From: JAYPHU01 sp964611435
Lineage (GTDB): Bacteria; Pseudomonadota; Alphaproteobacteria; Rhodospirillales; UBA2165
Assembly: GCA_964611435.1 (NCBI GenBank)
Contig: CAZSXT010000005.1
Span: 1 to 64,000 of the forward strand
Length of the DNA stretch: 64,000 nt
Direction of reading: 5' to 3'
How positions within the stretch are numbered: position 1 is the first letter of the stretch; every line of letters starts with the position of its first letter. Shown in pieces: positions 17,483 through 26,139 of the stretch. Both the position numbers and the translations under genes were made by a program. Below the pieces are notes generated by a model, which was given only the letters and a program-made list of their open reading frames with translations, did not search any database and had not been told where the DNA came from.

Positions 17483-17592
17483 GGTCGGGCGGTCTGGCGG
17501 CCATCACCGCCAACCGTTCGCCGATTATCTCATCGGGTTTGGGGTCAAACATTAGGGTATCTCGGCTGGCCTCACGCCGGGGACAACGGCTG

Positions 17593-18492
17593 TCAGTTTT
17601 TGTTGCTGAGCTTCGGCGCTACCCCCATGGCGGCGAATAGGCCGCAGATCACGATGACGATCCCGGAGATTTCCAAAACGCCCGGCACCTCGCCCAGAAA
17701 CGGGATGGCGAGCAACGTGCCAAACACCGGCACCAGCACCATGAACAGCGCCGTCCGGCCCGGCCCGATGACCGGGATGGAAATAGTGAACAGGGTTACC
17801 GCGACCGTACCTACCAGGATGCACTGATAAAACAATTGCAACAGCAGGTCGGGCCAGGGGACCCGGCCAAACGCCGGCTCAAAGAGTCCAAAATAAATTG
17901 GCGTGAAGGAGATGAGGCTTAGCACCGCGACCAGGGAAATGCCGTAGAGCGGATCGATATTCCACTTGCGCATGCCGACCGCGAAGCCGGCCCAGCAGAG
18001 CGCGGCCGAAGCAAAAAGCAAATCGCCCTTCCAGGCGTCGGGCGCGCTTTCGAAGAAGCCCCCACCACCCAGCATGATCAGTCCGACGAATATCACCGCC
18101 AATCCGGCGATCCGCCACGGGGTTAGTTTGTCGCCGAGGATCAGCCAGCTTAGGAGCACGGTGAAGGTGGGCATGGTGCCCGGCCCGAACACGGCGCCGT
18201 GGGACGCCGGCGCGAAATGAAACCCGGACATCAACAGCATGTTGAACACCCAGCCGGCGGTGATGGTGAGAAATATCCCCTTGGTCCAGCCGACGCCTCC
18301 CAGATTACGCACCGGGCGTTTGAGGAATATCGGCAGCAGGACGAGTCCCGATAGGTACCGGAAGAAGGTCAGATCAGCCGGGGTAATAATGTCGCGCACC
18401 CCGAAGCGGGATATCACAATAAACCCGCCCATGATCAACGAGGTGAAGGCCGCGCCCGCGATGGCCTGACGAGGGGTAAGGTTTGACAGCAT
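17593..18492 (-). CDS. EamA/DMT-superfamily transporter
   Basis: A 299-residue membrane protein with ten hydrophobic segments in two EamA halves. The first half has FFRYLSGLVLLPIFLKRP after helix 2, the second WAGFAVGMRKWNI and TLLAIPFLGEVPGVLEISGIVIVICGLF at the C-terminus, both common in DMT permeases that export metabolites. It lies 21 bases downstream of an alpha/beta hydrolase and a luciferase-like oxidoreductase on the same strand, so it may be the last gene of that operon. Substrate unknown. Confidence 0.87.
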   Translation of the reverse strand: MLSNLTPRQAIAGAAFTSLIMGGFIVISRFGVRDIITPADLTFFRYLSGLVLLPIFLKRPVRNLGGVGWTKGIFLTITAGWVFNMLLMSGFHFAPASHGAVFGPGTMPTFTVLLSWLILGDKLTPWRIAGLAVIFVGLIMLGGGGFFESAPDAWKGDLLFASAALCWAGFAVGMRKWNIDPLYGISLVAVLSLISFTPIYFGLFEPAFGRVPWPDLLLQLFYQCILVGTVAVTLFTISIPVIGPGRTALFMVLVPVFGTLLAIPFLGEVPGVLEISGIVIVICGLFAAMGVAPKLSNKN

Positions 18493-18513
18493 CTGATTGG
18501 ATGAATTCGGGTC

Positions 18514-19299
18514 TTAAGCCGCCGCCTCGTCGCCCGGATTGACCAGGAAGGCTTCGCCCCGGGCCAGAAAGTCTCCGACCAGGGCGGCGAACCGTTCCGG
18601 CTGATCCACTTCGATGTTGTGAGAAGCGTCGTAGATATAATTGAGATAAATCCGGGGAACTTTCTCTTTCAAAATCCGGCAGGTCTCCAGCGGGATCAGC
18701 GTCTCTTCGGTACCGTGCACCAACAGGGTCGAGGACTGAATATCGCCAAGACGGGCGACCAAATCCTCATCCAGGGGCATGCCCTTGTGGTAGTGGTGCG
18801 GCACCTTTTCCCTGTTGTGGCGGATCATCTCGGCGGATCGGTCGTCGTCTGGCTGTTTCTCCGGATAAACAGTCATGATCTTCAATAGCTCTTCATAGGA
18901 ACTTGGGTTAGCGCCGGCGCCATTGGGCCGGAATCCCGCAGGCGCGGCGAGCACCAAAAGCTCTACCTTGTCCGGATGATTAACCGCGACCCAGCAGGCG
19001 TGCCAGCCGCCCAGGGAATGGCCGACCACGTCGCAGGGCTCCTCCACGATCGTATCGATGAATTCGGCGGTGAGCGCCGCCAGGGCCGGCATGCTGTCAA
19101 TGCCGTCCAGGAACTCGGTGCCGTCAAAACCCGGCGCGACGGGCAGATACAGTTTGAACTTTTCCGCCAATATCTCATGGGCCTTGGATTTCAACAGACC
19201 GCCCCGTCCGTGTAGGTACACGACGGGCGCGCCTTCGCCGGCGGTGAAATAGGTGACCTCGCCCTTGCTGAGATTGGCAGTATGGCGTTCAAAGCTCAT
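18514..19299 (-). CDS. Alpha/beta hydrolase
   Basis: A 261-residue alpha/beta hydrolase. It has VVYLHGRGG (HG oxyanion motif, about residues 26-34), the nucleophile elbow VVGHSLGGWHA (Ser near 94), LLVHGTEETLIP with the probable acid residue, and a catalytic His in YDASHNIEVDQPERF (about 226). This is the meta-cleavage-product hydrolase/haloperoxidase-like group. Its start lies 9 bases after the stop of the luciferase-like gene at 19309 and the two are surely co-transcribed. They may act in sequence on one substrate, as in other LLM-hydrolase pairs; the substrate is not known. Confidence 0.87.
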   Translation of the reverse strand: MSFERHTANLSKGEVTYFTAGEGAPVVYLHGRGGLLKSKAHEILAEKFKLYLPVAPGFDGTEFLDGIDSMPALAALTAEFIDTIVEEPCDVVGHSLGGWHACWVAVNHPDKVELLVLAAPAGFRPNGAGANPSSYEELLKIMTVYPEKQPDDDRSAEMIRHNREKVPHHYHKGMPLDEDLVARLGDIQSSTLLVHGTEETLIPLETCRILKEKVPRIYLNYIYDASHNIEVDQPERFAALVGDFLARGEAFLVNPGDEAAA

Positions 19300-19308
19300 C
19301 TTCGCCTC

Positions 19309-20472
19309 CTACTCGCCGGCCAACGCCAGGGCTGGCTCCGGCGACTTGCTAAGATCACGCACTTCCGGCGCCACATATTCCCGGAACAGTTCCATGCCCT
19401 TGGTTACCGCGTCGTTGGGCAGGTTTCCGATTTTCATATTGGTGTTGATCCAGCCGACGCCGAGTTCCTTCTGTGCCCGCTTGATCTGTTTCACCACGGT
19501 TTCCGGCTTGCCGCAAAGCACTGTGCCGTCATGAACCGCCTCTTCAATGGTGCGGGATTTCGCCTTCTTGAGCCGTTCCATGAAGAAATCGCGGTTTTGT
19601 TCAGAGCGGTAGAACTTGGTCTTCTGTAACACGATCTGCTGGGCGTTGCGCTGCACATTCATCAGCACCGAATTGAAATAGTCCACGCCGCCTTGCAAGG
19701 TTTGGATGGCGGCTTCGTCGGTCTCGGCGATGCAGGTGTGAAAGGTGATCAGCAAATGTTCCGGCCCCGGCTCCCAGCCACAGGCCCGCGCCTCGTCGAT
19801 ATAGGCGTCGATGATCTCCCGGCCTTTTTCCAAGGTCGGAATGAAGTTAATGCCCAGCATGGCCCTGTTGCGGGCCGCGTTGCGCGCCGATTCCGGGTTG
19901 CCGCCGGACATCAGGATCGGTGGGTGGGGCTGCTGCACAGGCCGCGGCCAAATGGAGACGGATCGGAATTGATAATGTTCTCCCTCCCACCCGAACGGGT
20001 CCGGCTCGGTCCAGGCCTTTTTGATCAGTTGCGTCGCTTCGGCGAGGCGGGAACGGGAATCGCTCGGCGGCAAATTGTAGGCGATGTATTCGTGGGGAAT
20101 GCCGCGGATGAAGCCGCACATCAGCCGACCGCCGCTGAGAACATCCAGCATGGTGTATTCCTCGGCGACCCGGATCGGGTTCAACAGCGGCACCAAATTG
20201 CCGAACATGCAGATTTTCGCCTTCTCGGTTCGCTGCGCCAGCATGCTCCCGATCAGGTTGCAGTTATTCATCATACCGTAGGGACTGAAATGATGTTCGT
20301 TACAGCCGATGCCGTCCCACCCGCACTCCTCGGCATAAGCCATGGTATCGATGTAGGTCTTGTATAGCTCCGTCGCCTCGTTCGGGTCGAAGGAGGTGTT
20401 TTTGACCGGCCATTCAAGCTCTCGGTCGTCAAAACGGTCCCAGGGCATCAGGTGGAAAAAGATAAATCGCAT
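19309..20472 (-). CDS. LLM-class flavin-dependent oxidoreductase
   Basis: A 387-residue luciferase-like monooxygenase. It contains the family's EECGWDGIGCNEHHFSPYGMMNN segment near residues 51-73 (EHH motif), GNLVPLLNPIRVAEEYTMLDVLSGGRLMCGFIRG, and PHPPILMSGGNPESARNAARN. This pattern is the group of FMN-dependent monooxygenases that need a separate flavin reductase; no reductase gene is seen here. It heads an operon with a hydrolase and an EamA transporter, which would fit oxidation, hydrolysis and export or uptake of one compound. It is divergent from the molybdenum hydroxylase subunit at 20646. Confidence 0.88.
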   Translation of the reverse strand: MRFIFFHLMPWDRFDDRELEWPVKNTSFDPNEATELYKTYIDTMAYAEECGWDGIGCNEHHFSPYGMMNNCNLIGSMLAQRTEKAKICMFGNLVPLLNPIRVAEEYTMLDVLSGGRLMCGFIRGIPHEYIAYNLPPSDSRSRLAEATQLIKKAWTEPDPFGWEGEHYQFRSVSIWPRPVQQPHPPILMSGGNPESARNAARNRAMLGINFIPTLEKGREIIDAYIDEARACGWEPGPEHLLITFHTCIAETDEAAIQTLQGGVDYFNSVLMNVQRNAQQIVLQKTKFYRSEQNRDFFMERLKKAKSRTIEEAVHDGTVLCGKPETVVKQIKRAQKELGVGWINTNMKIGNLPNDAVTKGMELFREYVAPEVRDLSKSPEPALALAGE

Positions 20473-20645
20473 GGTCGCCTCACCGGGCTGTTGTTTTTAG
20501 GGTTTAGGAAGCTTAACCGTCCCCGCTGCCGGAGCCAATACCGGTCGGCGTTCACGGGCGTCCAAACTGGTTGGCAGGTGTCTCTGCCGATGTAAGATGC
20601 ACCGAATAACAGTATATGACTGTGGATCATCCTCGGGGAGGGGCC

Positions 20646-22952
20646 ATGAGCGAGTTTGGGATCGGCAAGCCGGTCCGCCGTGTCGAAGATGTGGCGTTTC
20701 TGACCGGCAACGGAAATTATGTGGACGACATATCCCTGCCGGCGCAGAGCCATGCTTACATCCTGCGTTCCCCGCATCCCCATGCGGAAATAAGAAGCAT
20801 TCTTTTGGAGGAAGCCGCCGGCTCGCCGGGCGTTCTTGCCGTGCTGACCGGCGACGACGTCGCCACCGATGGCCTCGGCGGGATTCCGTGTACGCAGCTC
20901 ACCAGCGGTGGCGGCTGGCTGCCCGGTAACAACACGTTCCAGCCGCTGTTGGCGCAGGGCCGTGTGCGGTTCGTCGGCGAAGGTGTGGCGATGGTGATCG
21001 CCGAGACCCGCGATCAGGCCATGGACGCCGCCGCGCTGATCGAAATCGACTATGCGCCGTTGGCCTTTGTCACCGATGCCAGGGAGGCCGCCGGCGCGGA
21101 TGCCCCGCAGGTCTGGGAAGACGCGGGCGAGAATATCTGCTTCCAGATGAATGTGGGCGACAAAGATGCCGTCGATGAGGCGATGGCCAAGGCGCACTCG
21201 GTGCACACTATTTCCGCCTACAGCAACAGGATTGCCGCGTGCCCGCTGGAACCTCGGGTGACCCTGGGTGACTACCGCAATGGGCGCTACGAGTTGCACA
21301 CTACGTGTCAGAAACCTCATACGGTGCGCCAGCTATTGGCCGGTGCGGTCTTTCACACGTCCGAAGAAGACCTTCATGTGATCTGCCCGGATGTGGGCGG
21401 CGGGTTCGGGCTCAAGGGTACGGTCTATGTGGAAGATGCGCTGGTCATCTGGGCGGCGCGCAAGCTTGGGCGTCCGGTCAAGTGGATCGCCAGCCGGGAA
21501 GAAGGGTTGCTCGCCGACACTCATGCCAGGGACCAGCGGAACGATGGTGAAATTGCTCTCGATGATGTGGGCAACATCATCGCGCTCCGGGTCAATATGA
21601 CCACAAATGTGGGCGCCTATCTTTCCATATCGGCGCTGGTGCCGACGGCGCGGAGCGTTATGAACATGTCCAACGTCTACGCCATACCCGCCATTCACGT
21701 GGCGGCGAAATCGGTGTTCACGCACACCACACCCTTGGGTCCGTATCGTGGCGCTGGTCTGCCGGAAGCGGTCTATGTGGTGGAGCGTTTGATGGACGTG
21801 GCTGCGCGGGAGCGGGGGGTCGATCCGGCGGAACTGCGCCGGCGCAATTTCATCCAGCCGGACGCCATGCCTTACAAAACGCCGCTGCAATATGTCTATG
21901 ACTCGGGCGAGTTCGAATCGGTCTTGGATCAGTGCCTGGCGGCGGCGGGCCGGAACGGGTTTGAGGCGCGCCGTGCGGAGGCTGCGACACGCGGCAAACT
22001 TCGTGGCCTGGGGCTCGGCTTTTATATCGAAGCCATCACCGCCTTTAGCGAGCGGATGGAAATCCGGGTAAACGGCAACGGCGATGTGACTATCCTGGCC
22101 GGCACCTTTTCCTATGGTCAGGGGCACGCCACGGTCTACGCCCAGATGGTGCACGACTGGCTCGGTGTGCCGTTGGAACAGGTGCGCCTGGTGCAAGGCG
22201 ACACGGACCGGGTCTCCATGGGCCGGGGCTCTTTCGGGTCGCGAAGTATCACCATGGGCGGTTCGGCGCTGCGGCTGGCGGCGGATAAGATCGTCGAAAA
22301 GGGCAAGATGCTTGCCGCTCATATGCTGGAGGCCGCCGAAACCGACATCGAATTCGCCGGCGGCCAGTTCACCGTGCACGGTACCGATAAAAGCGTCTCG
22401 TTGTCGGAGGTCGCGCGCAAGTCTTTTGCCCCCGTTGGCCTGCCGCTGGGATCGGGCATCGGTCTGGAAGGGGCCGGGTACTATGACGGTCCCTTCAACT
22501 TCCCCAATGGCTGCCATGCCTGCGAAGTGGAAATCGATCCGGAGACGGGGCAGGTGAGCGTGGAAAACTTTGTTTCCGTGGACGATGCTGGTGTTGTGAT
22601 TAATCCGCTCCTGACGGAAGGGCAGATTCATGGCGCTATCGCCCAAGGTCTCGGTCAGGCCCTGATGGAAAACATCGCCATTGATCCCGCGACCGGCCAG
22701 AATTTGTCGGGCTCGTTGATGGATTATGCGCTGCCCAGAGCCGGCGATCTCCCCGATTTCAACACAAAATTCCGGCCCGCCGCCACGCAAAGCAACCCCA
22801 TCGGGGTGAAGGGCGCCGGGGAAAATGGCTGCGTCGGCGCGCCACCAGCTCTGGTGAATGCCGTCTTGGACGCCTTGAGTTTAGTTGAGGTGAAAGGTCT
22901 GGAAATGCCACTCACAGGGGAAGCCATCTGGCGCGCTATAAATGCGGCGTAA
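20646..22952 (+). CDS. Xanthine dehydrogenase/CoxL-family molybdopterin-binding subunit
   Basis: A 768-residue large subunit of a molybdenum hydroxylase. The N-terminal aldehyde oxidase/xanthine dehydrogenase a/b hammerhead domain begins with GIGKPVRRVEDVAFLTGNGNY; molybdopterin-binding segments include VGGGFGLKG, GPYRGAGLPEAVYVVERLMD, and near the C-terminus the catalytic-Glu motif GVKGAGENGC. The loop where CO dehydrogenases carry AYRCSFR reads MGRGSFGSRS here, with no Cys, so it is not a form I CO dehydrogenase. ATG at 20646 is chosen over 20616 from family alignment and a GGGGAGG site. No FAD- or FeS-subunit gene lies next to it, which is unusual because these normally form operons. Confidence 0.92.
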   Translation: MSEFGIGKPVRRVEDVAFLTGNGNYVDDISLPAQSHAYILRSPHPHAEIRSILLEEAAGSPGVLAVLTGDDVATDGLGGIPCTQLTSGGGWLPGNNTFQPLLAQGRVRFVGEGVAMVIAETRDQAMDAAALIEIDYAPLAFVTDAREAAGADAPQVWEDAGENICFQMNVGDKDAVDEAMAKAHSVHTISAYSNRIAACPLEPRVTLGDYRNGRYELHTTCQKPHTVRQLLAGAVFHTSEEDLHVICPDVGGGFGLKGTVYVEDALVIWAARKLGRPVKWIASREEGLLADTHARDQRNDGEIALDDVGNIIALRVNMTTNVGAYLSISALVPTARSVMNMSNVYAIPAIHVAAKSVFTHTTPLGPYRGAGLPEAVYVVERLMDVAARERGVDPAELRRRNFIQPDAMPYKTPLQYVYDSGEFESVLDQCLAAAGRNGFEARRAEAATRGKLRGLGLGFYIEAITAFSERMEIRVNGNGDVTILAGTFSYGQGHATVYAQMVHDWLGVPLEQVRLVQGDTDRVSMGRGSFGSRSITMGGSALRLAADKIVEKGKMLAAHMLEAAETDIEFAGGQFTVHGTDKSVSLSEVARKSFAPVGLPLGSGIGLEGAGYYDGPFNFPNGCHACEVEIDPETGQVSVENFVSVDDAGVVINPLLTEGQIHGAIAQGLGQALMENIAIDPATGQNLSGSLMDYALPRAGDLPDFNTKFRPAATQSNPIGVKGAGENGCVGAPPALVNAVLDALSLVEVKGLEMPLTGEAIWRAINAA

Positions 22953-23066
22953 GAAATCTAGAGAATCTTGAAAAAAGGTGGAATCATAACCACTTAGAAG
23001 ACAGGGTAGATAGAAATGGCCACAAGTCCCAATAACAGTCAGTTACTTTAACGCGCGGCTGCGGGA

Positions 23067-26024
23067 ATGATCATCGCGGTGCTCATTCCTTATGGTTTAG
23101 GTGTTGTCTTGTTTGATTGGGCGCCTGATTGGCGGTTCGAAAATCATCCCGTGCATGCGGTGGTCGAAGGGCTCGGCGCGCTGATTGCAATTATGATCGC
23201 CGGCTTGATGATCTATCTCCAGCGCTTTGGTTTGATCGACAATGTCTATACCTGGGCTGGATCGGCGTTGGTTGTCATGGGCGTTTTTGATGGACTGCAC
23301 GCCATGCTTCATGCCGGTCAGGCCTTTGTCGGGTTGCACAGTCTGGCGGTATTTTTCGGCGGTATCCTGTTTGTCGGTGTTTGGCTGCCGGTAGATTGGC
23401 AGCATAGGGCTCAAATGCCTGTTATCGGTCTGGTGGCGGTGCTGCTGGGTATCGTTCTGGTGTTTATGCCGGATGCCTTGCCGGTCATGATTCAAGACGC
23501 CCGGTTTACCTCGGTTGCAAGGACTCTCAATGTCGTCGGCGGGGCCGGTTTTCTCTTGGCGGCGATTTATTTCATCACCAGGAATATTGGGGGCTCGACG
23601 TTGTTCGTTCACCATTGCCTGCTTTTCGGCGGTGCGGCGCTCTTGTTTGACGTCTCCAGCGTTTGGGATGCGACTTGGTGGTTGTGGCATGGTTTAAGGC
23701 TTTTGGCCTACTTCGTCGCCGCCGTTTTCATGCTGCGGATGATCTTTCAAGGGCTGAGCGCTCGGGCACGGAGCGAAGCTCGCATGCGGGATTTCGCACA
23801 GTCGGCGTCGGACTGGTTCTGGGAGACGGGTCCGGACCTGAAGTTTACTTTTTTATCGGACCGGGCATTTGGCGCCGTCGGCGTTGCCCCCGATCATTAT
23901 CTGGGCAAGACCCGCGAGGATATCGCGGATGGGGCAAAAAACACGCTGGCATGGCGCCATCACCTGGATACCTTACGCCGTCGTGAGCCTTTTGCCGGGT
24001 TTGAATACAGCCGCCGGTCGCCGGACGGCCAGGATCAAATCATCTCGACCTCCGGCGTTCCGGTTTTTGATGAGAATGGCGAGTTTCAGGGCTACCGCGG
24101 TACCGCTACCGATATCACACGGATACGAACAGCCGAGCAGAGCTACCGTCTGCTGTTCGAAGGAGCCAATGACGGGATTATGGTGCGGGATATCGAATCA
24201 TTTGAGATCGTCGACTGCAATGAGGTGTTCGCCCGGATGCTCGGGTATGAGAAAGAGGAGGTTATCGGACTGCCGATTACAGATGTTATCGGCTTGCCGT
24301 TGATCGAGGGTCGGGTGGATAGACTGAGCCAATTGAGGCCCGGTGAGTCCGACGCCATTGAAAGGCTGCACAAACGCAAGGACGGGTCGGTCTTCCCGGT
24401 AGAAGTTAGTTCGACCGTCATCGACCGTGGCGACCGCAAAGTGGTCCTGAATTTTACCCGAGACATAACTGAACGAAAGGCCTTGGAAGATGATCTCCGA
24501 AAGGAGCAACAGCGGCTTCACTTGGCGCAACAGGTCGCCAATTTGGGATATTTCGAGCGTGATTTGAAGAGCGGGGAAACCTATTGGTCTGAAGAGTTGT
24601 CCGACATATTCGGTCTCAAGAGATCAGAGGGTAACCCAAATTACGAACATTTCATCAACCTGGTGCACGAAGGTGATCGGGAGCGGGTCAAAAGCGCCGA
24701 GATAAGGGTGAAGCAGAACAATGCGCCCGAAGCGATGGAGTATAGAATACGGCGCCCTGATGGAAATGTGCGGTCGCTCTTGGCCTATATGCAGGTCTTC
24801 AAGAACGATGATGGGGAACCGGTCAAGTTGGTGGGGTCCATCCGCGATATTACGATCGAGAAAGAGCGCGATGAACAACTCCGCCAAGCCCAGAAGATGG
24901 AAGCCGTGGGTCAGTTGACGGCGGGGATTGCGCACGACTTTAACAATATCCTGGCCGGCTTCATGGGCAATTTGGATCTGATCTCGGATTTCGACAGTAC
25001 GCCGGAGGAACGGAAAACCAGGATCAATCGGGCGCAGGCGCTATTGGAGCGGGGGGCCAATCTGACCAGCCGGTTGCTGGCGTTCTCCCGAAAGCAGGCG
25101 CTGCAACCGTCGAACGTTTCAGTGGACAAACAGATTGAAAGTATGCTGGAGCTGATGCGGCGGACGCTGGGCGAGCGTATCGAAATCAAAACGCACTTCC
25201 GGCCCGAACTTTGGCCCGCCTTTGTCGATCCGAATCAGCTTGAGAACGCCGTACTCAATCTGGCGATCAATGCACGGGATGCGATGCCGGAAGGCGGTGT
25301 CCTGTCTATCGACGGGTTAAACATTATCGTCGATGAGGATGCCCGCGACACACAGCTTAACTTGCCGGCGGGTGAGTATGTGGCGCTCAATATCATCGAC
25401 AATGGCTGCGGAATTCCGTCAGAAAAGCTGAATCAGGTCTTTGATCCATTCTTTACGACCAAGGATGTGGGGCAGGGCAGTGGGCTCGGACTCAGCATGG
25501 TCTATGGTTTCGTCCATCAGTCCGGCGGCAATGTCACCATCGACAGTAATGTGGACTGGGGCACACGGGTCACCATCTATCTTCCCCGCGCCACGAAGGC
25601 GGCGGAGCCGGTTGTCGAAGTGGAGGCCTCGAAGGATACACCGCGCGGTCGGGGCCAACGGGTGATGGTGATCGAAGACGACCCTGAGATCAGGGAAGTG
25701 ATCTGGTCCATTCTCAAAGGCTTGGGATACGACGTGATCGACGGTGGCGACGGTGGAAATGCGATCGAAATAGCAGGGGCGCAGGACCAGAAGATCGACC
25801 TGTTGCTGTCCGATGTGGTTCTGCCGCATGGCCAGAGCGGTCTCGATCTTGCCGAGGATATTTCCCGGCAATGGGCGGGTATGAAGGTTCTGCTGATGAC
25901 CGGATATGCGGAGGCGGAAGAGCTGCAGAATGATAACGGAGAGTTGAGGTTCCCCGTCATTGAAAAACCATTCCCGGTGGCTGATCTCGGCCGGCGGATC
26001 GGTGCGATGCTGAATAGCGTTTAG
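23067..26024 (+). CDS. Membrane-bound hybrid sensor histidine kinase (PAS-PAS-PAS-HisKA-HATPase-REC)
   Basis: A 985-residue protein. The first 230 residues contain about seven hydrophobic segments (a MASE-like sensor). Three PAS domains follow (about 245-360, 365-480, 490-615). The phosphoacceptor His is in VGQLTAGIAHDFNNILAGF (about 615-633), the ATPase has NLAINARDAMPEGG, DNGCGIP and GSGLGLSMVYGFV, and a receiver domain at 870-985 has the Asp in LLLSDVVLP. The frame continues upstream in phase to another ATG at 23016, but an in-frame TAA at 23049-23051 separates the two; the ATG at 23067 would then be used internally. The missing 17 residues would be a short cytoplasmic leader, so function may persist. 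Confidence 0.88.
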   Translation: MIIAVLIPYGLGVVLFDWAPDWRFENHPVHAVVEGLGALIAIMIAGLMIYLQRFGLIDNVYTWAGSALVVMGVFDGLHAMLHAGQAFVGLHSLAVFFGGILFVGVWLPVDWQHRAQMPVIGLVAVLLGIVLVFMPDALPVMIQDARFTSVARTLNVVGGAGFLLAAIYFITRNIGGSTLFVHHCLLFGGAALLFDVSSVWDATWWLWHGLRLLAYFVAAVFMLRMIFQGLSARARSEARMRDFAQSASDWFWETGPDLKFTFLSDRAFGAVGVAPDHYLGKTREDIADGAKNTLAWRHHLDTLRRREPFAGFEYSRRSPDGQDQIISTSGVPVFDENGEFQGYRGTATDITRIRTAEQSYRLLFEGANDGIMVRDIESFEIVDCNEVFARMLGYEKEEVIGLPITDVIGLPLIEGRVDRLSQLRPGESDAIERLHKRKDGSVFPVEVSSTVIDRGDRKVVLNFTRDITERKALEDDLRKEQQRLHLAQQVANLGYFERDLKSGETYWSEELSDIFGLKRSEGNPNYEHFINLVHEGDRERVKSAEIRVKQNNAPEAMEYRIRRPDGNVRSLLAYMQVFKNDDGEPVKLVGSIRDITIEKERDEQLRQAQKMEAVGQLTAGIAHDFNNILAGFMGNLDLISDFDSTPEERKTRINRAQALLERGANLTSRLLAFSRKQALQPSNVSVDKQIESMLELMRRTLGERIEIKTHFRPELWPAFVDPNQLENAVLNLAINARDAMPEGGVLSIDGLNIIVDEDARDTQLNLPAGEYVALNIIDNGCGIPSEKLNQVFDPFFTTKDVGQGSGLGLSMVYGFVHQSGGNVTIDSNVDWGTRVTIYLPRATKAAEPVVEVEASKDTPRGRGQRVMVIEDDPEIREVIWSILKGLGYDVIDGGDGGNAIEIAGAQDQKIDLLLSDVVLPHGQSGLDLAEDISRQWAGMKVLLMTGYAEAEELQNDNGELRFPVIEKPFPVADLGRRIGAMLNSV

Positions 26025-26139
26025 GTCTAATTTGGGGTTTCGCGGGCACGCATTTGTCTGAATCACCGACGTTGATTGACTCCCTCTTTCGTATGCGGAG
26101 AATAATCCTCCTGAAAAGAGAATGGGGAGATATCCGGCG

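Noticed and set aside
21333..22790. Long minus-strand open frame (485 codons) opposite the molybdenum hydroxylase gene
   Set aside because: It is antisense to a gene with clear family motifs, and its own translation has no recognisable domain; long antisense frames are common in GC-rich genes.
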